Origin: Cryptomeria japonica
Taxonomy: Eukaryota; Streptophyta; Pinopsida; Cupressales; Cupressaceae
Direction: 5' to 3'
Length of the DNA stretch: 64,000 bases
Assembly (NCBI RefSeq): GCF_030272615.1
Contig: NC_081414.1
Span: 812,919,069-812,983,068, forward strand
Shown piece by piece: positions 1 to 12,175 of this stretch (position 1 is its first letter; each line of letters begins with the position of its first letter). The notes below the pieces were generated by a model, which was given only the letters and a program-made list of their open reading frames with translations, did not search any database and was not told the origin of the DNA. A program made the translations under genes and the position numbers.

Positions 1-269
1 AAGTAAGAAGATTAGGCTGATAGAAGAGATTGAGAAGGAAATAGTAGAGGCATTAATGGTGATTGACTAAGATGTATGCTGAGAGATTGTTTGCAGGATG
101 CTGAAGATGGAAGGCATGTTTTGGAAAGCGCATTGATGGTGGACTTGTGTAGATGAATGTCAGGAAGATCAGATCAAGTGAGATCTGATTGGATTTGATT
201 GGCCTTGAGGATTGTGAGGAAACCCTAACCACCCAGATTTTGAATTAGTTTTTGGTGGGAAGTCTAGGC

Positions 270-277
270 TATAAGTA
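270..277 (+). promoter_or_regulatory. Possible TATA box of the LTR promoter
   Basis: TATAAGTA lies in a GGCTATAAGTATGAAGG context that is repeated in the right LTR near 5555. Its place in mid-LTR fits an LTR core promoter. The call rests on the motif and its position only. Confidence 0.35.
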
Positions 278-369
278 TGAAGGCCAAAGAGATTGTTTGG
301 TGCTGCTAAATAGTAGAACATTGTGTGATTGCGAAGTTGAATACTTCTTCAAGTAAGAGAAAATCAACC

Positions 370-640
370 AAGTGCTCAACGAGCACCTGAGAAGTGAGTG
401 GAGTGAAGGAGAACCTGGTTGAAGCATTCAACCATTAGGAGAGAAGAACCGATAGTATTCTCACCAACAAAGAAAGAGGGAAGAGAGCTGAAGAATAGAC
501 AATCGGGGGATTGAGAAGTTGAAGGTCTCTATAGGGAAGAAGAAATTAGCCCAGTGCTCAATGAGCATCTGTAAGAAGAGTGAGAGAAAGGGAGAATCTG
601 GTTGAAGCTTTCAACTATTTGGAGTGAAGAACTAGTAGTA
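370..640 (+). repeat. Internal duplication inside the LTR (two copies about 182 bp apart)
   Basis: The words AGTGCTCAACGAGCAC (from 370) and AGTGCTCAATGAGCAT (from 552) start two related blocks. Each continues with GAGAA.CTGGTTGAAGC and a TTCAAC-rich stretch, then a GTAGTATT word. The same pair occurs in the right LTR, so the duplication predates this insertion. Confidence 0.6.
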
Positions 641-865
641 TTTATACCGGTCAAGCAGAAGAAAATGAGACTGCAGAGATGGTAAACAAAGAACCAGCAG
701 AGAGTAGAACAGGTGAAGTAAAGCAAGAAGAGTGAGTTGGTGTAGTAGAAAGAATATCTCACCGATAGAGAAAAATATTTGAAATGGTTGCAAGACTCAC
801 TTGTAACATGATAACCACTTATGTATTTAACGTTTACTTTGTGTACACTGAGTTGTATCTCAGTG

Positions 866-978
866 CAGGGGTTGTAGCTCCTTGGGTTGGTGCCCTAAAG
901 TTAGGGGTTGGTGCTCCTTTGGGTTGTAGCCCATAAATCAGGTAGGGGTTGGTGCTCCTTAGGTTGGTGCCCTAAACT
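866..978 (+). repeat. Short tandem repeat in left LTR (three units)
   Basis: Units built on GGGGTTGGTGCTCCTT and GGTTGGTGCCCTAAA occur three times here but only twice at the matching place in the right LTR (6140-6211). The two LTRs of one element therefore differ in copy number. Confidence 0.7.
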
Positions 979-1262
979 TTGTAATTGTGTTTTATTGTGA
1001 GGTTGGATTGGAGTAGTAGACTCTAGCAACATTTTTCACCCAGTTTTTTCCCATCTTGGGTTTTCCTTGTATATCCTGGTGTTATGTGATGTCCCCTTGT
1101 GAGTGTGTTTGAATTTAAGTTAGTCTTCTCCCTAACTGGTAAGTCTGCATTGAGTTAAACCTAGGAACTGGTATGTTCACAAAGGACTACAAAAGAGGAC
1201 AAAGATTTGAGAACCACTGATTCACCCCCTCACCCTCTCAATGGTGCATTGTGTCTAACAAT

Positions 1263-1274
1263 TGGTATTAGAGC
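1263..1274 (+). other. Primer binding site (initiator-Met tRNA type)
   Basis: TGGTATTAGAGC starts two bases after the LTR end and matches 11 of 12 bases of TGGTATCAGAGC, the common plant Copia primer site complementary to initiator tRNA-Met. Confidence 0.8.
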
Positions 1275-1333
1275 GTAGGTTCCCAGCTAGACGAGCTTTA
1301 TCCAACTTGTGTAGATTCTGGCCTAAGGACACA

Positions 1334-3145
1334 ATGGTTTGTTTAGTGTCAATCCCTGCTCCAATGTTTGATGGTTCAAACTATACTATTTGGAGTTGCA
1401 GAATGGAAGTCTTCATGTCCTCCCTAGGTTATGATGTCTGGATGGCAGTTGTAAATTGTCTCTCTAGGAATGTATGTCCCACCACCAACACTAAAGAAGA
1501 AAGTAGACAGTTATGTAATGAAGAAGCCATGAAGGCTATATTCAGAGGGCTCGTCGATGATGTCTCCTCACAGGTGGATAGATGCAAAACAACAAAGAGT
1601 CTATGGGATAAACTAAAGATGCTTTATGGAAATGAGACTTGCACTGCTGAAGCAGATTTTGGAGGCATGAAGAACAACTATGTTGACACATGTGGAAGTG
1701 TTGACGACAGATCCGTTAGTTGCTGTAGTTCCGATGAAGAGGAAACTCATCTCTTCAAGGCACAAGAGACTGAAAGTGATGCACACACATCTGAGTGTGA
1801 CAAGGCTAATGGATCCCACTAGCAAGATGTGTTTGGGAGTGATGATGAAGATGAAGTCAAAGTAGATCTTGAATGGGAACTGGTAAGTGCACTAGATGAG
1901 CTGCAAAGTGTTAGAAAGGATTTTAAAAATTACAAAGATTCAGTTCATGATGAATGCAACCGGTTGAGAACATGTCTTGAAGAATCAAATAGAAATATCT
2001 GTATATTGACATATCAACTTGAAGAGGCAAAAGGATTGACTGGTGAGTTGAAGTCAGTCTTTGATGATAAGGAGAGGAGATGTGAGGAGCTCTAGCTAGA
2101 AGTGGAAACAAAGGACAAATAATGTTAGAAGATAAAGGAAGAGATGGAGAATCTTAGAAAGGAACTTGAGAAATGTCAAGATGAACTCAAGCTGAGAATG
2201 AAGAATGATGCTGCATGGAGAAACCATGCAGATCTGAAAGGAAAAGGAAAGATGAGGGAAGACAGTGTTACCGGGAGCATGAATAGGGGAAGACCTCCTA
2301 TCGGTAGAAGACAAAGAAATGATGTTGCCACCAAGTCAAGACAAGCATGATAGAAGAAGAGAATAGATGAAAGATCTGTAGAGAATGGACAACCCCAGAT
2401 CCATTCCTGGAGAAAGAAAAATGTAGATGCCAAACTGGTAAGAACACCTCATGTTTGGTAGAATAAGTTTGTAACTAATAATCCTCCTCTCTTCGGTTAT
2501 TGTTTTGGATGCAAAGGTTATGGCCATAGGGAAAAAGAATGTAAAATGAGGTCTAGGAATAGACAGAGTGTCCTTCCTAGGAATAATAAATCAGATGGCT
2601 ATAGATTTTATGCATATCAGCATAATACATCTAGAGGTAGAAGCTTGCATACCCCCTCTTTCGGCATTGCTAATTTTGTATGTTTTAACAACAATAGACC
2701 TGGCCATAGAAGTTATGATTGTAGGAGGAAGAACTTGCAATCCTACAACAACTGGTGGAATAATCATGCTCTACATGGAAGTAGTTGTAGAGGATACAAG
2801 TAACATAGACCGATTTGGAACAAGAGGAAAAATGCTCCTACACAATCAAGAAATTCAAAGAAACCGATAACTAGCCAAAATGGCATGATCAAAGGAAGAA
2901 GGGCTAACCAATATGCTAGAAGGTTCCCCAATCATGAGGTTGGGATGGATGTTGTGTGCTACTATAGCACTATTTTGGGTTGTGATGCAGAGTCTAGAAA
3001 GGAAAATAAATATCAGCAGAAGATAATAAGACCTACTCCCAAGACTAAAGATAGGAAGAAGAATGAGGTTAAGAAGGAATGGAGGAAGAAAACCTTGGAC
3101 CAAAACTATGTATTCAGTGCACAAGTGATATCTCCTAAGGCCTAA
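1334..3145 (+). pseudogene. gag: Copia gag, full reading frame with eight premature stops
   Basis: Starting at the ATG at 1334, one frame runs about 604 codons to a stop at 3143. Near the N-terminus, FDGSNYTIWSCRMEVF and SLGYDVW are typical of the Copia gag (UBN2-type capsid) domain. An acidic, lysine/glutamate-rich middle (about 1829-2350) looks like coiled coil. A CCHC zinc knuckle (C-X2-C-X4-H-X4-C) lies at 2501-2542, and a second at 2681-2722 has lost its second cysteine (Asn instead). A basic tail follows. The frame is broken by stops at 1820, 2093, 2120, 2126, 2348, 2351, 2459 and 2801 but by no frameshift. The protein would package element RNA. No pol follows, so the element could not have replicated alone. 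Confidence 0.85.
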
Positions 3146-4214
3146 AGGAGATGCAGGACCTTAGGGGGAGTAGCACATTGAATTTATCATACACCCCCTC
3201 AGTGAAGAAGGAAACATGGAAAAACATGTCGTTGCCCGTATGAAGGATGGAAATGAAAAGATAAGTGTGTGTAGAGGTTGCCTTGACTACACACCTACAT
3301 ATCAATGATGGATCACTACTGCATGTGTCAAGAAGTGGAGGCTAACAATTGGCATCAAATGTTAACCAGTATGTGTAGGATGTTACTGACATGAATGCAA
3401 AATAGGTTATGTAAGACAATGAAGTTAGAATTCAGTGCAATAACCCCAGTAGCATGAAATGTGGAGTTCATGTCTTAGGTGGTATTGGAAAAGACCTGAA
3501 TTACATATGTTGGACCCATGGTTGATCATGCAGGCATGCATATTCTTTGGGCTAACCGATTTGATTCTTGGCATGATGATAAATTGACTAGCATTGTGTA
3601 GATCCAAGATCATGTCATAGGCTATGGTGGATACAACGGAGATGCACAACTAAACCGGTATATGGAGAAGATGGGAGATCTGGTATTGTACCTGACCGGA
3701 TATAAGAACCTGAGATGTATGACTTAGGGGGAGTTCAAGTGCTCATCATGAAGAGTCTCATAATGAAGAGCCAACTTGCTTGAACTCATAAGGTTACTGA
3801 CTGCCCAAACTACAGGAGATAGAAATTGCAGAGATGTTGCAGTTTAACTGGTTAGAGAGTAGTACTCACTGACACATCAACAATTGGTATCAGTCCCTCT
3901 AGAGATTGAAGTGCCTTATCAAATGGCTTCAGACCTACATACTCAATTGGTGTCAGTTGATGGTTAAGTTCTCCATCTCAAGTGTTGTGACTTTAGAAGA
4001 TGTAAAAAACAAGTGACATGATAACAAGTTGTATAAAAGGAAGTGTTACATCCAATGAAGACAAAGGGGGAGGAAACAATTCTGTCAGCGACCGGTAAAT
4101 ATAGGGAGGAATGATATACTAGCAATGCCCTTTGTTGTTGTTGTCAAAGGGGGAGAAGGATTATGTAGTATGTCGGATACTACATGTGTTGACATCAATG
4201 CCAAAGGGGGAGAT
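3146..4214 (+). other. Non-coding internal tail with several polypurine runs; 3' PPT at 4201-4213
   Basis: No protein motif is visible. Five purine-rich words of the type AAAGGGGGAG or TTAGGGGGAG occur near 3160, 3724, 4065, 4143 and 4202. The last, ending right at the LTR start TGTTGG, is the likely primer for second-strand synthesis. A second primer-site-like word (TTGGTATCAG) is near 3884. Multiple polypurine runs before the 3' LTR are known in some Copia lineages. Confidence 0.6.
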
Positions 4215-6492
4215 TGTTGGTATTGTGTTGTCATTGATGTCAATTGGTATGGAATGACTACCGGTAGATCGGATGTATGTGCAACACTGCCATGGAGGAG
4301 TACATGATGTGATATCTTGGATATCACCTTGTGTTGCAAGAACATCAGTAAAGTAAGGAGAGTATGTCAATTGTTAAAAGGAGTGTTGACATTGGGCAAG
4401 GTGTTTGAGTGGTTGTTTGTAATGAAGAGGCAGAGTGTTACTTGAATCACATCAACACTAGAAGAGAAGAATGAACCAATATGCTGGGAGGTTACTGAAC
4501 AACATGACTCCCACCGAATGAAGATGTAGTCATCATGAGAGGTAATGGATGATAATGAGTGTGCCCACATTGGATCTATCGATGAATTGAAGGAATGCCT
4601 TAAGTGCATGAGATCAGGGTTATGCACTAGATTGATAGAGAAGGCATGTTGGGATGCCAGTATAGGGGAAGTGTGAAGTGTTTATCACCTTAACAAACTG
4701 GTAGAGGAATGAACAAAATTGATCAGGAAGAAAGGCAAGGCTAAGCAGATGCAGTCAAAAGTAGAAATACCTGATTGAAGATGGAGCCTTGTGAAGATTG
4801 ATGACATGGTGTCAGCAAGAGTGATAACCGATATGTAATCCCACCACTAATATGTGCAAGGTGCAGATGTAGACGACTCCCCACTTTGTGGAAATGAGCA
4901 TACTTTGGATTTACCTGTTTGGAGACCAGTTTGAGAGCTCCATCGATAGTTCAAGATGAGGGAAGATATGATGAGGTAACTGGTACAACAAGTAAGACCG
5001 GCTAGGTTAGCAAACTGGAAGAGAAGAGGAACCGGTAGGGTGGCTGATCAGTGATCCTATCTGGACTGACTGAAAAATTCAAGTTAATCGATGGTTGATG
5101 TGGATGCCATATGGGATCAAGGTGGCAAGTTCACAAAGGTTGGTGAAGTGCCATGTGGAGTTAGGTATCTCGATAGGTGTGCATTGAAAGTGGATCTCGT
5201 GATTTGTGGATCAAGTCAGAAGCATGTGGCTCAAGGAAGAATGAACAAACATTGAAGAATCAGGGAGTTGTTGGTGCTTGAATCAAAGAAAAAAGATCAG
5301 GATGCTAGAAGAGATCGAGAAGGAAACAATACAGGCATTAATGATGATTGACCGAGATGTATGCCGAGAGATTGTTTGTAGGCTGCTGAAGATGGAAGGC
5401 ATGTTTTGGAAAGCATGTTGATGGTGGACTTGTGTAGGTGAATGTCAGGAAGATCAGATCAAGCAAGATCTGATTGGATTTGATTGGCCTTGAGGATTGT
5501 GAGGAAACCCTAATCGCCCAAATTTTGAATTGGTTTGTGGTGAGAAGTCGAGGCTATAAGTATGAAGGCCAAAGAGATTATTTGTTGTTCCTAAATAGTA
5601 GAATATTGTGTGATTGCGAAGTTGAAGACTTCTACAAGTAAGAGAAAATCAGCCAAGTGCTCAATGAGCACCTGAGAAGTGAGTAGAACCTGGTTGAAGC
5701 ATTCAACCATTAGGAGAGAAGAACCGGTAGTATTCTCACTAACAAAGCAAGATGGAAGAGAGCTGAAGAATAGATAATTGGGGGATTGATAAGTTGAAGG
5801 TCTCTATAGGGAAGAAGAAATTAGCCCAGTGCTCAACGAGCATCTGTACGAAGAGTGAGAGAAAGGGAGAATCTAGTTGAAGCTTTCAACTAGTTGGAGT
5901 GAAGAACCAGTTGTATTTATACCAATCAAGTAGAAGAGAATGAGACTACAGAGATGCTAAACAAAGAACCAGCAGAGAGTAGAGTAGCTAAAGAAAAGCA
6001 AGAAGAGTGAGTTGGTGTAGCAGAGAGAATATCTCATCGACAAAGCAAAATATTTGAAATGATTGCCAGACTCACTTGTAACATGATAACCACTTATGTA
6101 TTTAATGTTTACTTTATGTACATTGAGTTGTAGCTTGGTGTAGGGGTTGTAGCTCCTTGGGTTGGTGCCCTAAAGTCAGGGGTTGGTGCTCCTTAGGTTG
6201 GTGCCCTAAACTTTGTAACTATATTTTATTGTGAGGTTGGATTGGAGCAGTAGACTTCAATAACATTTATCACCAGGGTTTTTCCCATCTTGGCTTTTCC
6301 TCATATATGTTGGTGTTATGTGATGTCCCCTTGTGAGTGTGTTTAAATTTAAGTTAGTCTTCTCCTTAACTGCTAAGTTTGCATTGAGTTAAATCTAGGA
6401 ACCGATATGTTCACAAAGTTCTACAAAAGAAGAAAGAGATTTGAGAAACACTAATTCACCCCCTCCCCTTCAGTGGTGCATTATGTCTAACA
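4215..6492 (+). repeat. Right (3') LTR
   Basis: The LTR starts TGTTGGTATTG after the polypurine tract and ends TCTAACA, about 2278 bp. Its last 1.2 kb repeats 1-1260 with scattered substitutions and a repeat copy-number difference, so the insertion is not recent. Confidence 0.88.
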
Positions 6493-7041
6493 CTTCGATG
6501 TCTCTGTAGGTGCAGAATAACATCTCCATTCAATTTTTTTTCCCACTCAACCCATTTTTGTGTAAGTTCTGCCAATCGGTGTGTCCACTCTAAGGAATGA
6601 TGCCTATGTTTCTATTTTAACATCTCCACTATTTTTAAATAGTATCTCTGTTATAGCTTTCATTCTTCACATTCTTTCTCATTTTTAAGTTAAATTTTTA
6701 AAATACAAAAAAAATTCATATAAAAGTTTAAAAATCACAAAAATTAGTCTATTTGTTTTAAGTTCATCATAAACTATAGCCTTTTGGATTTTTTTATCTT
6801 AACTATAGCATCTTAAGTTAGTTTTTTTACTTGGACAACGCTTCGACATTTTTGTTGCAAATCGACATCTCCACTTATCTACTTTTTCCTCTACATGTTT
6901 TTTAATTTTTTAATTTTGAAGACTGACTATTTGTTTACGAAAGCTAGATCAGTGTGTTCACTTATTATTTCAGCGTCTTCATGCTGGTAAATATTCTACC
7001 TTAGTTTGAATTTCAAATTTTAATTTTTTTGCATATTAACT
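6493..7041. other. Unassigned AT-rich spacer before the Tat-type Gypsy gag
   Basis: There is no ORF or repeat I can assign. The word CATCTCCA recurs (near 6522, 6623, 6865), and poly-T/A runs are frequent. It may be LTR or 5' leader of the following Gypsy element, but no matching copy was found downstream. Confidence 0.4.
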
Positions 7042-8919
7042 TTGTTTGTGGATCAACTTGAGCACTCCCCATGTTTGAAAACCTTTATGGATAATCCTTA
7101 CAACCAAGAAATGATAGAAAAATTCTTCAAGGTTGATTCCAATGGGCTTGTAGCTCATCTTATCAGTCAAGGGGCACGTTTGCCTCCAAGCTTTGACTTG
7201 TCAATCCTTGAAACTCCCGTAGAAGGTGACCATGCAAATCTCTCTATTCTTCATACCATTAATTTCTATACCCACAAGCACTTCCAATCCCCCTATCTCC
7301 CAACCTCCTAGGTCATTCACACCTCTTCATAGTTTGGCTAGCTACATCAACGCTAGCTTACCTCCTATTAGTACCATTTTTTTATCGTGTCCTCTAATCA
7401 CTTTGCAACCTCTTGTTTCCTCTTATCAATATATAGGTGCTATTATGTCATCTGTATCTACTCAAATTCTAGGGTCCAATTTAGATCACTACATTCCTAA
7501 TATCCAAAATCAACAACCAAACCTTATGAAGGAAATCTAGGACATGAAGGATCTTATCAAAAAATTTAAGGATGGGGCTCATAAGAAACCATACACATTT
7601 GAGGAAATTTTTTCCTTATCCCTATGATCCTTCTCTTTTAGTAGCCCCATACTCCCTTGGTTTTGAAATGCCCAAGTTCAAAAAATACAAAGGCAAAGGG
7701 GACCCTAGAGATCACATCCAATAATCTTACATAGCCTTCCAAGAGGTCTCCTATAGTGATTTCTACTTACATCGACTTTTTCCTAAGAGTCTTAGTGGAC
7801 CTACCCTCCCTTGGTTTTCGGCCTTGCCTCATGGCTCCATCAAATCATTCTTGGACCTCATAGAGAATTTTGTGTCCCATTATGAATATAACATTGAAAA
7901 TTATGCCTCTATGATGAACCTATGCAACACAAAGTAGAGGCCTAGAGATACTTTCGCTAATTTATTGCAAACATGGCGAAACCTCATCAAGAAATTCCCT
8001 GAAGATATACCAAAGTCTTACCAAATTGAGTTGTTCCTACGCAATCTAGTGTCAGAAATGTCCTGACCTTTGACTTGTCAGTGTCTCAATTCCTTTGAGA
8101 AAGTTATCAAGAAGGGTCTCACATTAGAAAGAATCCTCCTAGAGGAAGGTACTGTCAAACCTTATTAGAAAAATTTGCAAGGCCCTTCTTCATCTAATGA
8201 CAAGCCTAGGTTTGGTCCAAAGATAAAAATGTTGTCAATTATGGAATAACTGACACCAAGCATGTCCAAAATGTCACCACCACTATCAAACCCACCACCA
8301 CCAACAATGAATTCAACACTCAATCTGATTCCCGCAATCAATCCCAACCCTACAATAATGTCTCCATCCAAGGTCACCCCCCATTCCAACAATCAATCCC
8401 AATGTGAGTACACACCGCTTATTGAAACTATATAGGTCATCTTCCAAAAGCTTGTCAAGTTTAGTGTTGTTGTATTTCCAATGACTCATCCTTTTGATGC
8501 AAATCAACCAAAACCTATATGGTATGATGAAAATGAATATTGTGACTATCACTATGTCCAAGGTCATGATACATGAAAGTGTATGAAACTCAAGAATTAT
8601 ATATCCAAGACCTAATTGACAAAGGTGATGTTGAGGTTAAAATTGCTAAACCTGGTAATTCAAATGATAACTCAAGATGTATGAGGATCCCTTCCCTAAA
8701 CATGGTAAGGATAAAATCTCATCATCTCATGAATTCTATTACGACTATACCAACCAAATTGTTGGCTTTAACTCCTTGGTAGGCCGCATAGATCCCACTG
8801 ACACCCATGTTAACACTATAACAATCCATGAAGATGAGTCCTCATCCACTCCTCATAGACCTAGGGTAACCATTCAAGGTGACCCCCCTACAGTCATCAA
8901 GAAGACCCTCGAAAGCTAA
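7042..8919 (+). pseudogene. gag: Tat-like gag, decayed
   Basis: The open piece at 7042-7311 contains the N-terminal region (PPSFDLSILETPVEGDH). After frameshifts and stops, FEMPKFKKYKGKGDPRDHI (near 7665) starts the Retrotrans_gag capsid domain. It is followed by SYIAFQEVS, LPWFSALPHGSI and FANLLQTWRNLIKKFPEDIP. A C-X2-H-X4-H-X4-C knuckle occupies 8541-8582 and is followed by IQDLIDKGDVEV, the usual sequel in Tat/Athila gag. Stops lie inside the capsid domain and one inside the knuckle, so no functional capsid could be made. Confidence 0.75.
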
Positions 8920-9606
8920 GATAGTCATTCAAGGTGCTTCACCTTCCACCTCATTTTCCTAGAATGACTATAATGTTACCACCCATAGTGGGAGAGTAAC
9001 CATTTAGGGAGCTCCTCCTCCACCACAAGCCTCCATTTCATCCACTCATTGTTATGATATCCTTGATCACCTCGGTAAGATGCCTACACAGATCTCTATC
9101 CTAAAACTCCTCAAGACTTCACTTATTCACAAAGAGATTCTTGAACAAGCCCTTCTGGAATCTTTTATTCCAAATAACATCAATGCCGCCCAATTCCAAG
9201 CCTTAATTGGCAATCTTGTTGTGCAAAACCATCTCATTTTCACATCCAAAGTTGCTCCATCTGCAAACCCATCCCACAACAAACCCTTTCACATTGAGGC
9301 CATCATAAAAAACATAAAATCAAGAGAGACCTTATAGACAGTGGATCTAAACTAAACCTTTGCACATATAAATTGATCAAACAATAAATTATCTCTAAAG
9401 ACTTGGTTGACACATCTGCCATCACAATAAAAGTCTATGATGATATAGTTTGGGTCTCCAAAGGCACTAAAATACTACTGCTTCAAGTGGGCCTTGCAAT
9501 GGTTGAAACTACTTGTCAAGTCTTAGAACTTGATCTCCCCTATAACATACTTCTTGGTCATACATGGATCCAGTCCATTCAAGCCATTCCATCCACTTAT
9601 CATTAA
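8920..9606 (+). pseudogene. pol: Tat-like aspartic protease region, decayed
   Basis: An open stretch from 9080 includes ALIGNLVVQNHLIFTSK, then HIEAIIKNIKSRETL. The frame breaks exactly where the catalytic Asp-Ser-Gly would fall (near 9340: the bases still read GACAGTGGATC in another frame). The C-terminal hallmark ILLGHTWIQSIQAIPS (9549-9596) corresponds to the LLGRPWLH-type signature of retropepsins in Tat elements. The frameshift at the active site means the protease is dead. Confidence 0.65.
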
Positions 9607-10610
9607 TGTCTTAAATTAGATCACAATCCTGACTGATCCATAGCCCTTTAAATATTATAAACTCCTTGGGGACAACACCCTTATCATTTCCCATTCAATA
9701 TACTTGTTTTGTTTCCTCCATCTGATCCTTCAAATGTCACATCTACCTCCTCCCAACCCGAGATCAAGGTTAAGATAATTGACAATAGTCGTGAAGAGTA
9801 TAAACTTAAAAATGCACTCTATGTGAGTCAACTCCCACCCTCTCCTAAGTCAAATGGAAGGCTTAAGGAAATTGAGATCCAAAAGAAGCCCACTATGAAA
9901 TTCAAAAAGAACACCTTTGAATAGTGGGGCCCACTTGATGAAGAGATCCTGGAAATTGATGTCACTTCTTGGTTGTACCAAGAAGAGGATGAAGCGCAAG
10001 TAGACATCCCAAAGAAAATGCATGTACCCTAAAGCATCTACTATGGTAGACAATATGGGCTATAAAGGACATGGTTTGAAACCTTAAAAACAAGGAAGGA
10101 AAGTGCCCATCTCACCAATCTCATATAAGTACAATAGGGGCTTGGGTTACACACCAGTGCCTAAGGTTACTATCAATGGTGCTCTAACAGAACCTCCTTC
10201 TGAAATACCTTGATGACCACTTTGATGATTCCTACATTAACACTATCATTCGTTTCACCCTTTCCAACCCATCTAAACTCCAACTCATCCAACAAAACTC
10301 ATTTATTGGGACCAACAAGGACCACCTGCCCTCAACATCTATGCTAATGAAAATGACCTCTTGGCATTACTAAACATGCAAGACCTTGAAAATCACACAT
10401 TCATGAATGGAATCCAGCTCAACAGGGATGCATACTTTGGTACTTAGGTCAAATCCCTTAGTCTCAAAAATGAAAATAATAATATCAAAATTCCCCTAGT
10501 GAAAACCTCTCTAAGGTACCTTCGAAGTAAAAAAAAATAGAATAAAAGATGTATCTTGATAGTGAAAACTTGGGTTAGATGCTAGAAGATGAGGGCTTGA
10601 CCTGCCTACC
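9607..10610 (+). pseudogene. Tat-like pol linker between protease and RT, decayed
   Basis: Short open pieces (for example 9709-9924) carry charged sequence without a catalytic motif. GLGYTPVPK near 10140 resembles the GLGY(T/K)P segment that precedes RT in Tat polyproteins. Stops interrupt it throughout. Confidence 0.5.
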
Positions 10611-11640
10611 ATGGTTCTATTGTATCAAGAGAAATCATCATTGTTGGTTGAAGATACTAACACTATCAACATGGGTACAAATGATAATTTAAATAACATG
10701 CTTGTTGCAAAGTCCCTTACAAATCAAGAGAAACAAAACTTCATAAGTTTCCTCAATGGGACACAGATCAACTTTGCTTGGTCTTATACTGACATATCAG
10801 GCCTTGATCCAGAATTGGTAGTACACAACCTCGTTGTCTAACTAGATGCTAAAGTACTAGTGAAAAGAAACTTTTTAAAATGTATCCACAAATTTCCCTA
10901 CTTATCAAAGAAGAATGACAAAATATGTTGGATGTTGGATTTATTAGTCCCATTGATTATCCTGAGTGGGTCTCCAACATTGTACCTATCGGCAAGCCCA
11001 ATGGGGGCATATGGATTTGTACAGACTTCAGGGACCTCAACAAAGCATATCTTAAAGATTATTTTATATTACCTAGCATAGACATGATTATTAACCTAAT
11101 AGTTGGGCATGAGATTCTTTACTTAATGTATGGTTTTTCTAAATACAATCAAATCAAGATTGTTGAAGAAGACCAACACAAGACTACATTCACCACCCCT
11201 TGGGGGACATTTTGTTATCAGGTCATGCCCTTTGGGTTAAAGAATGTAGGAGCAACTTATCAGAGAGAAATGACAACCATCTTTCATGACCTTTTGCATG
11301 ACAATATGGAAGACTATGTGGATGACCTCCTATAAAAGTCTAAGACACGTGAAGAACACATCCCTGTCTTGAGGAGAATCTTTGAAAGACTAGAAAAATA
11401 CAATCTACACCTCAATCCTAAGAAGTGGGTTTTCAATGTCACATCTAGAAAACTATTAGGATTCATTGTATCTCACAGTTGAATTGAAGAGGATCTGGCT
11501 AAAGTCAAATAAATCATGGGAATGCCTCCCCCTAAGACACTTAGGTAGCTTCGAAGTGTATAGGGAAACCTTCAATCCATCCACCAATTTATAGCACAAC
11601 TTGTAGACTAGTGCCATCCTTTTGCACATATCCTACACAA
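10611..11640 (+). pseudogene. pol: Tat-like reverse transcriptase, decayed
   Basis: The clearest piece (10925-11335) reads VGFISPIDYPEWVSNIVPI, CTDFRDLNKAYLKDYFILP, FTTPWGTFCYQVMPFGLKN and EDYVDDLL, i.e. fingers, palm and the YVDD catalytic box. A TAA follows the YVDD box. The thumb continues as EEHIPVLRRIFERLEKYNLHLNPKKWVF and LLGFIVS. Both catalytic aspartates remain, but stops on both sides of the palm rule out function. Confidence 0.82.
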
Positions 11641-12175
11641 AGACACCAAGTTTGAGTGGGACTACCTATGTCAAAAGGCTTTTGATAAACTAAAAGAGTA
11701 TTTGGCTTCTCCTCAAGTATTTATTCCACCTATTTAGAGACAACCACTTCTTCTTTACATATCAACAACTACATCAGCTCTAGGGGGATTTTTTGCACAA
11801 ACTGATGATAAAGGTAATGATAATGCAATATAATTACATCAGTTGCTCTTGTGCAATATGAGCTCAATTATACTCTCATAGAATGAGCATGCCTTACAGT
11901 GGTCTTTAGTACTTAGAAGTTTTGTCACTACATGCTCAATAACAAGACCAACTCATAGCAACGATTGATCCTCCCAAGTATTTGTTGTCTAAAGCTTCTC
12001 TCACTGGGTGCACAACTAAATGGGTCATGATATTAAGTGAGTTTGACATTTAGTACGTAGACAAGAAATCACTAAAAGGACAAATCATAGTTGATTAATT
12101 TGTTGACGCTCCCCTTCAATGAGATCACCCCCTAATAGCAGAATTTCTATATGATTTCATCATGTATGTCACATA
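11641..12175 (+). pseudogene. pol: Native Gypsy RNase H of the Tat-like element, decayed
   Basis: After FEWDYLCQKAFDKLKEYL come LLYISTTTSALGGFFAQ (start of RNase H) and, across frameshifts, words matching the HYMLNN / SLTGCTTKWVM / LSEFDI.YVDKKSLKGQII signatures that close this domain in Tat pol. Several stops are present. Confidence 0.6.

Larger units (their letters stand above)
1..1260 (+). repeat. Left (5') LTR, 3' part
   Basis: This stretch aligns along its length with about 5285-6492, including the shared end TCTAACA. The first part of the LTR is missing because the window starts inside it. The intact right copy is about 2278 bp, so roughly 1 kb is cut off. Confidence 0.88.
1..6492 (+). 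mobile_element. Non-autonomous Copia-type LTR retrotransposon (gag only), left LTR truncated by window edge
   Basis: Two long direct repeats (1-1260 and 4215-6492) flank an internal region of about 2.95 kb. The left repeat is followed at once by a methionine-tRNA-type primer site and the right one is preceded by a polypurine tract, so this is an LTR element on the + strand. The internal region holds only a gag gene; I see no protease, integrase or reverse transcriptase motif in 3146-4214. Long LTRs with a gag-only interior match the group called TR-GAG or LARD elements (established knowledge), which depend on an autonomous relative. The left edge and any target duplication lie outside the window. 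Confidence 0.88.

Noticed and set aside
1263-1274. tRNA gene fragment
   Set aside because: The short match to initiator tRNA-Met is a primer binding site beside an LTR; no cloverleaf can be formed.
6493-7041. LTR of the Tat-like Gypsy element
   Set aside because: Plausible by position, but no second copy was found in 27749-30404, so it is left unassigned.
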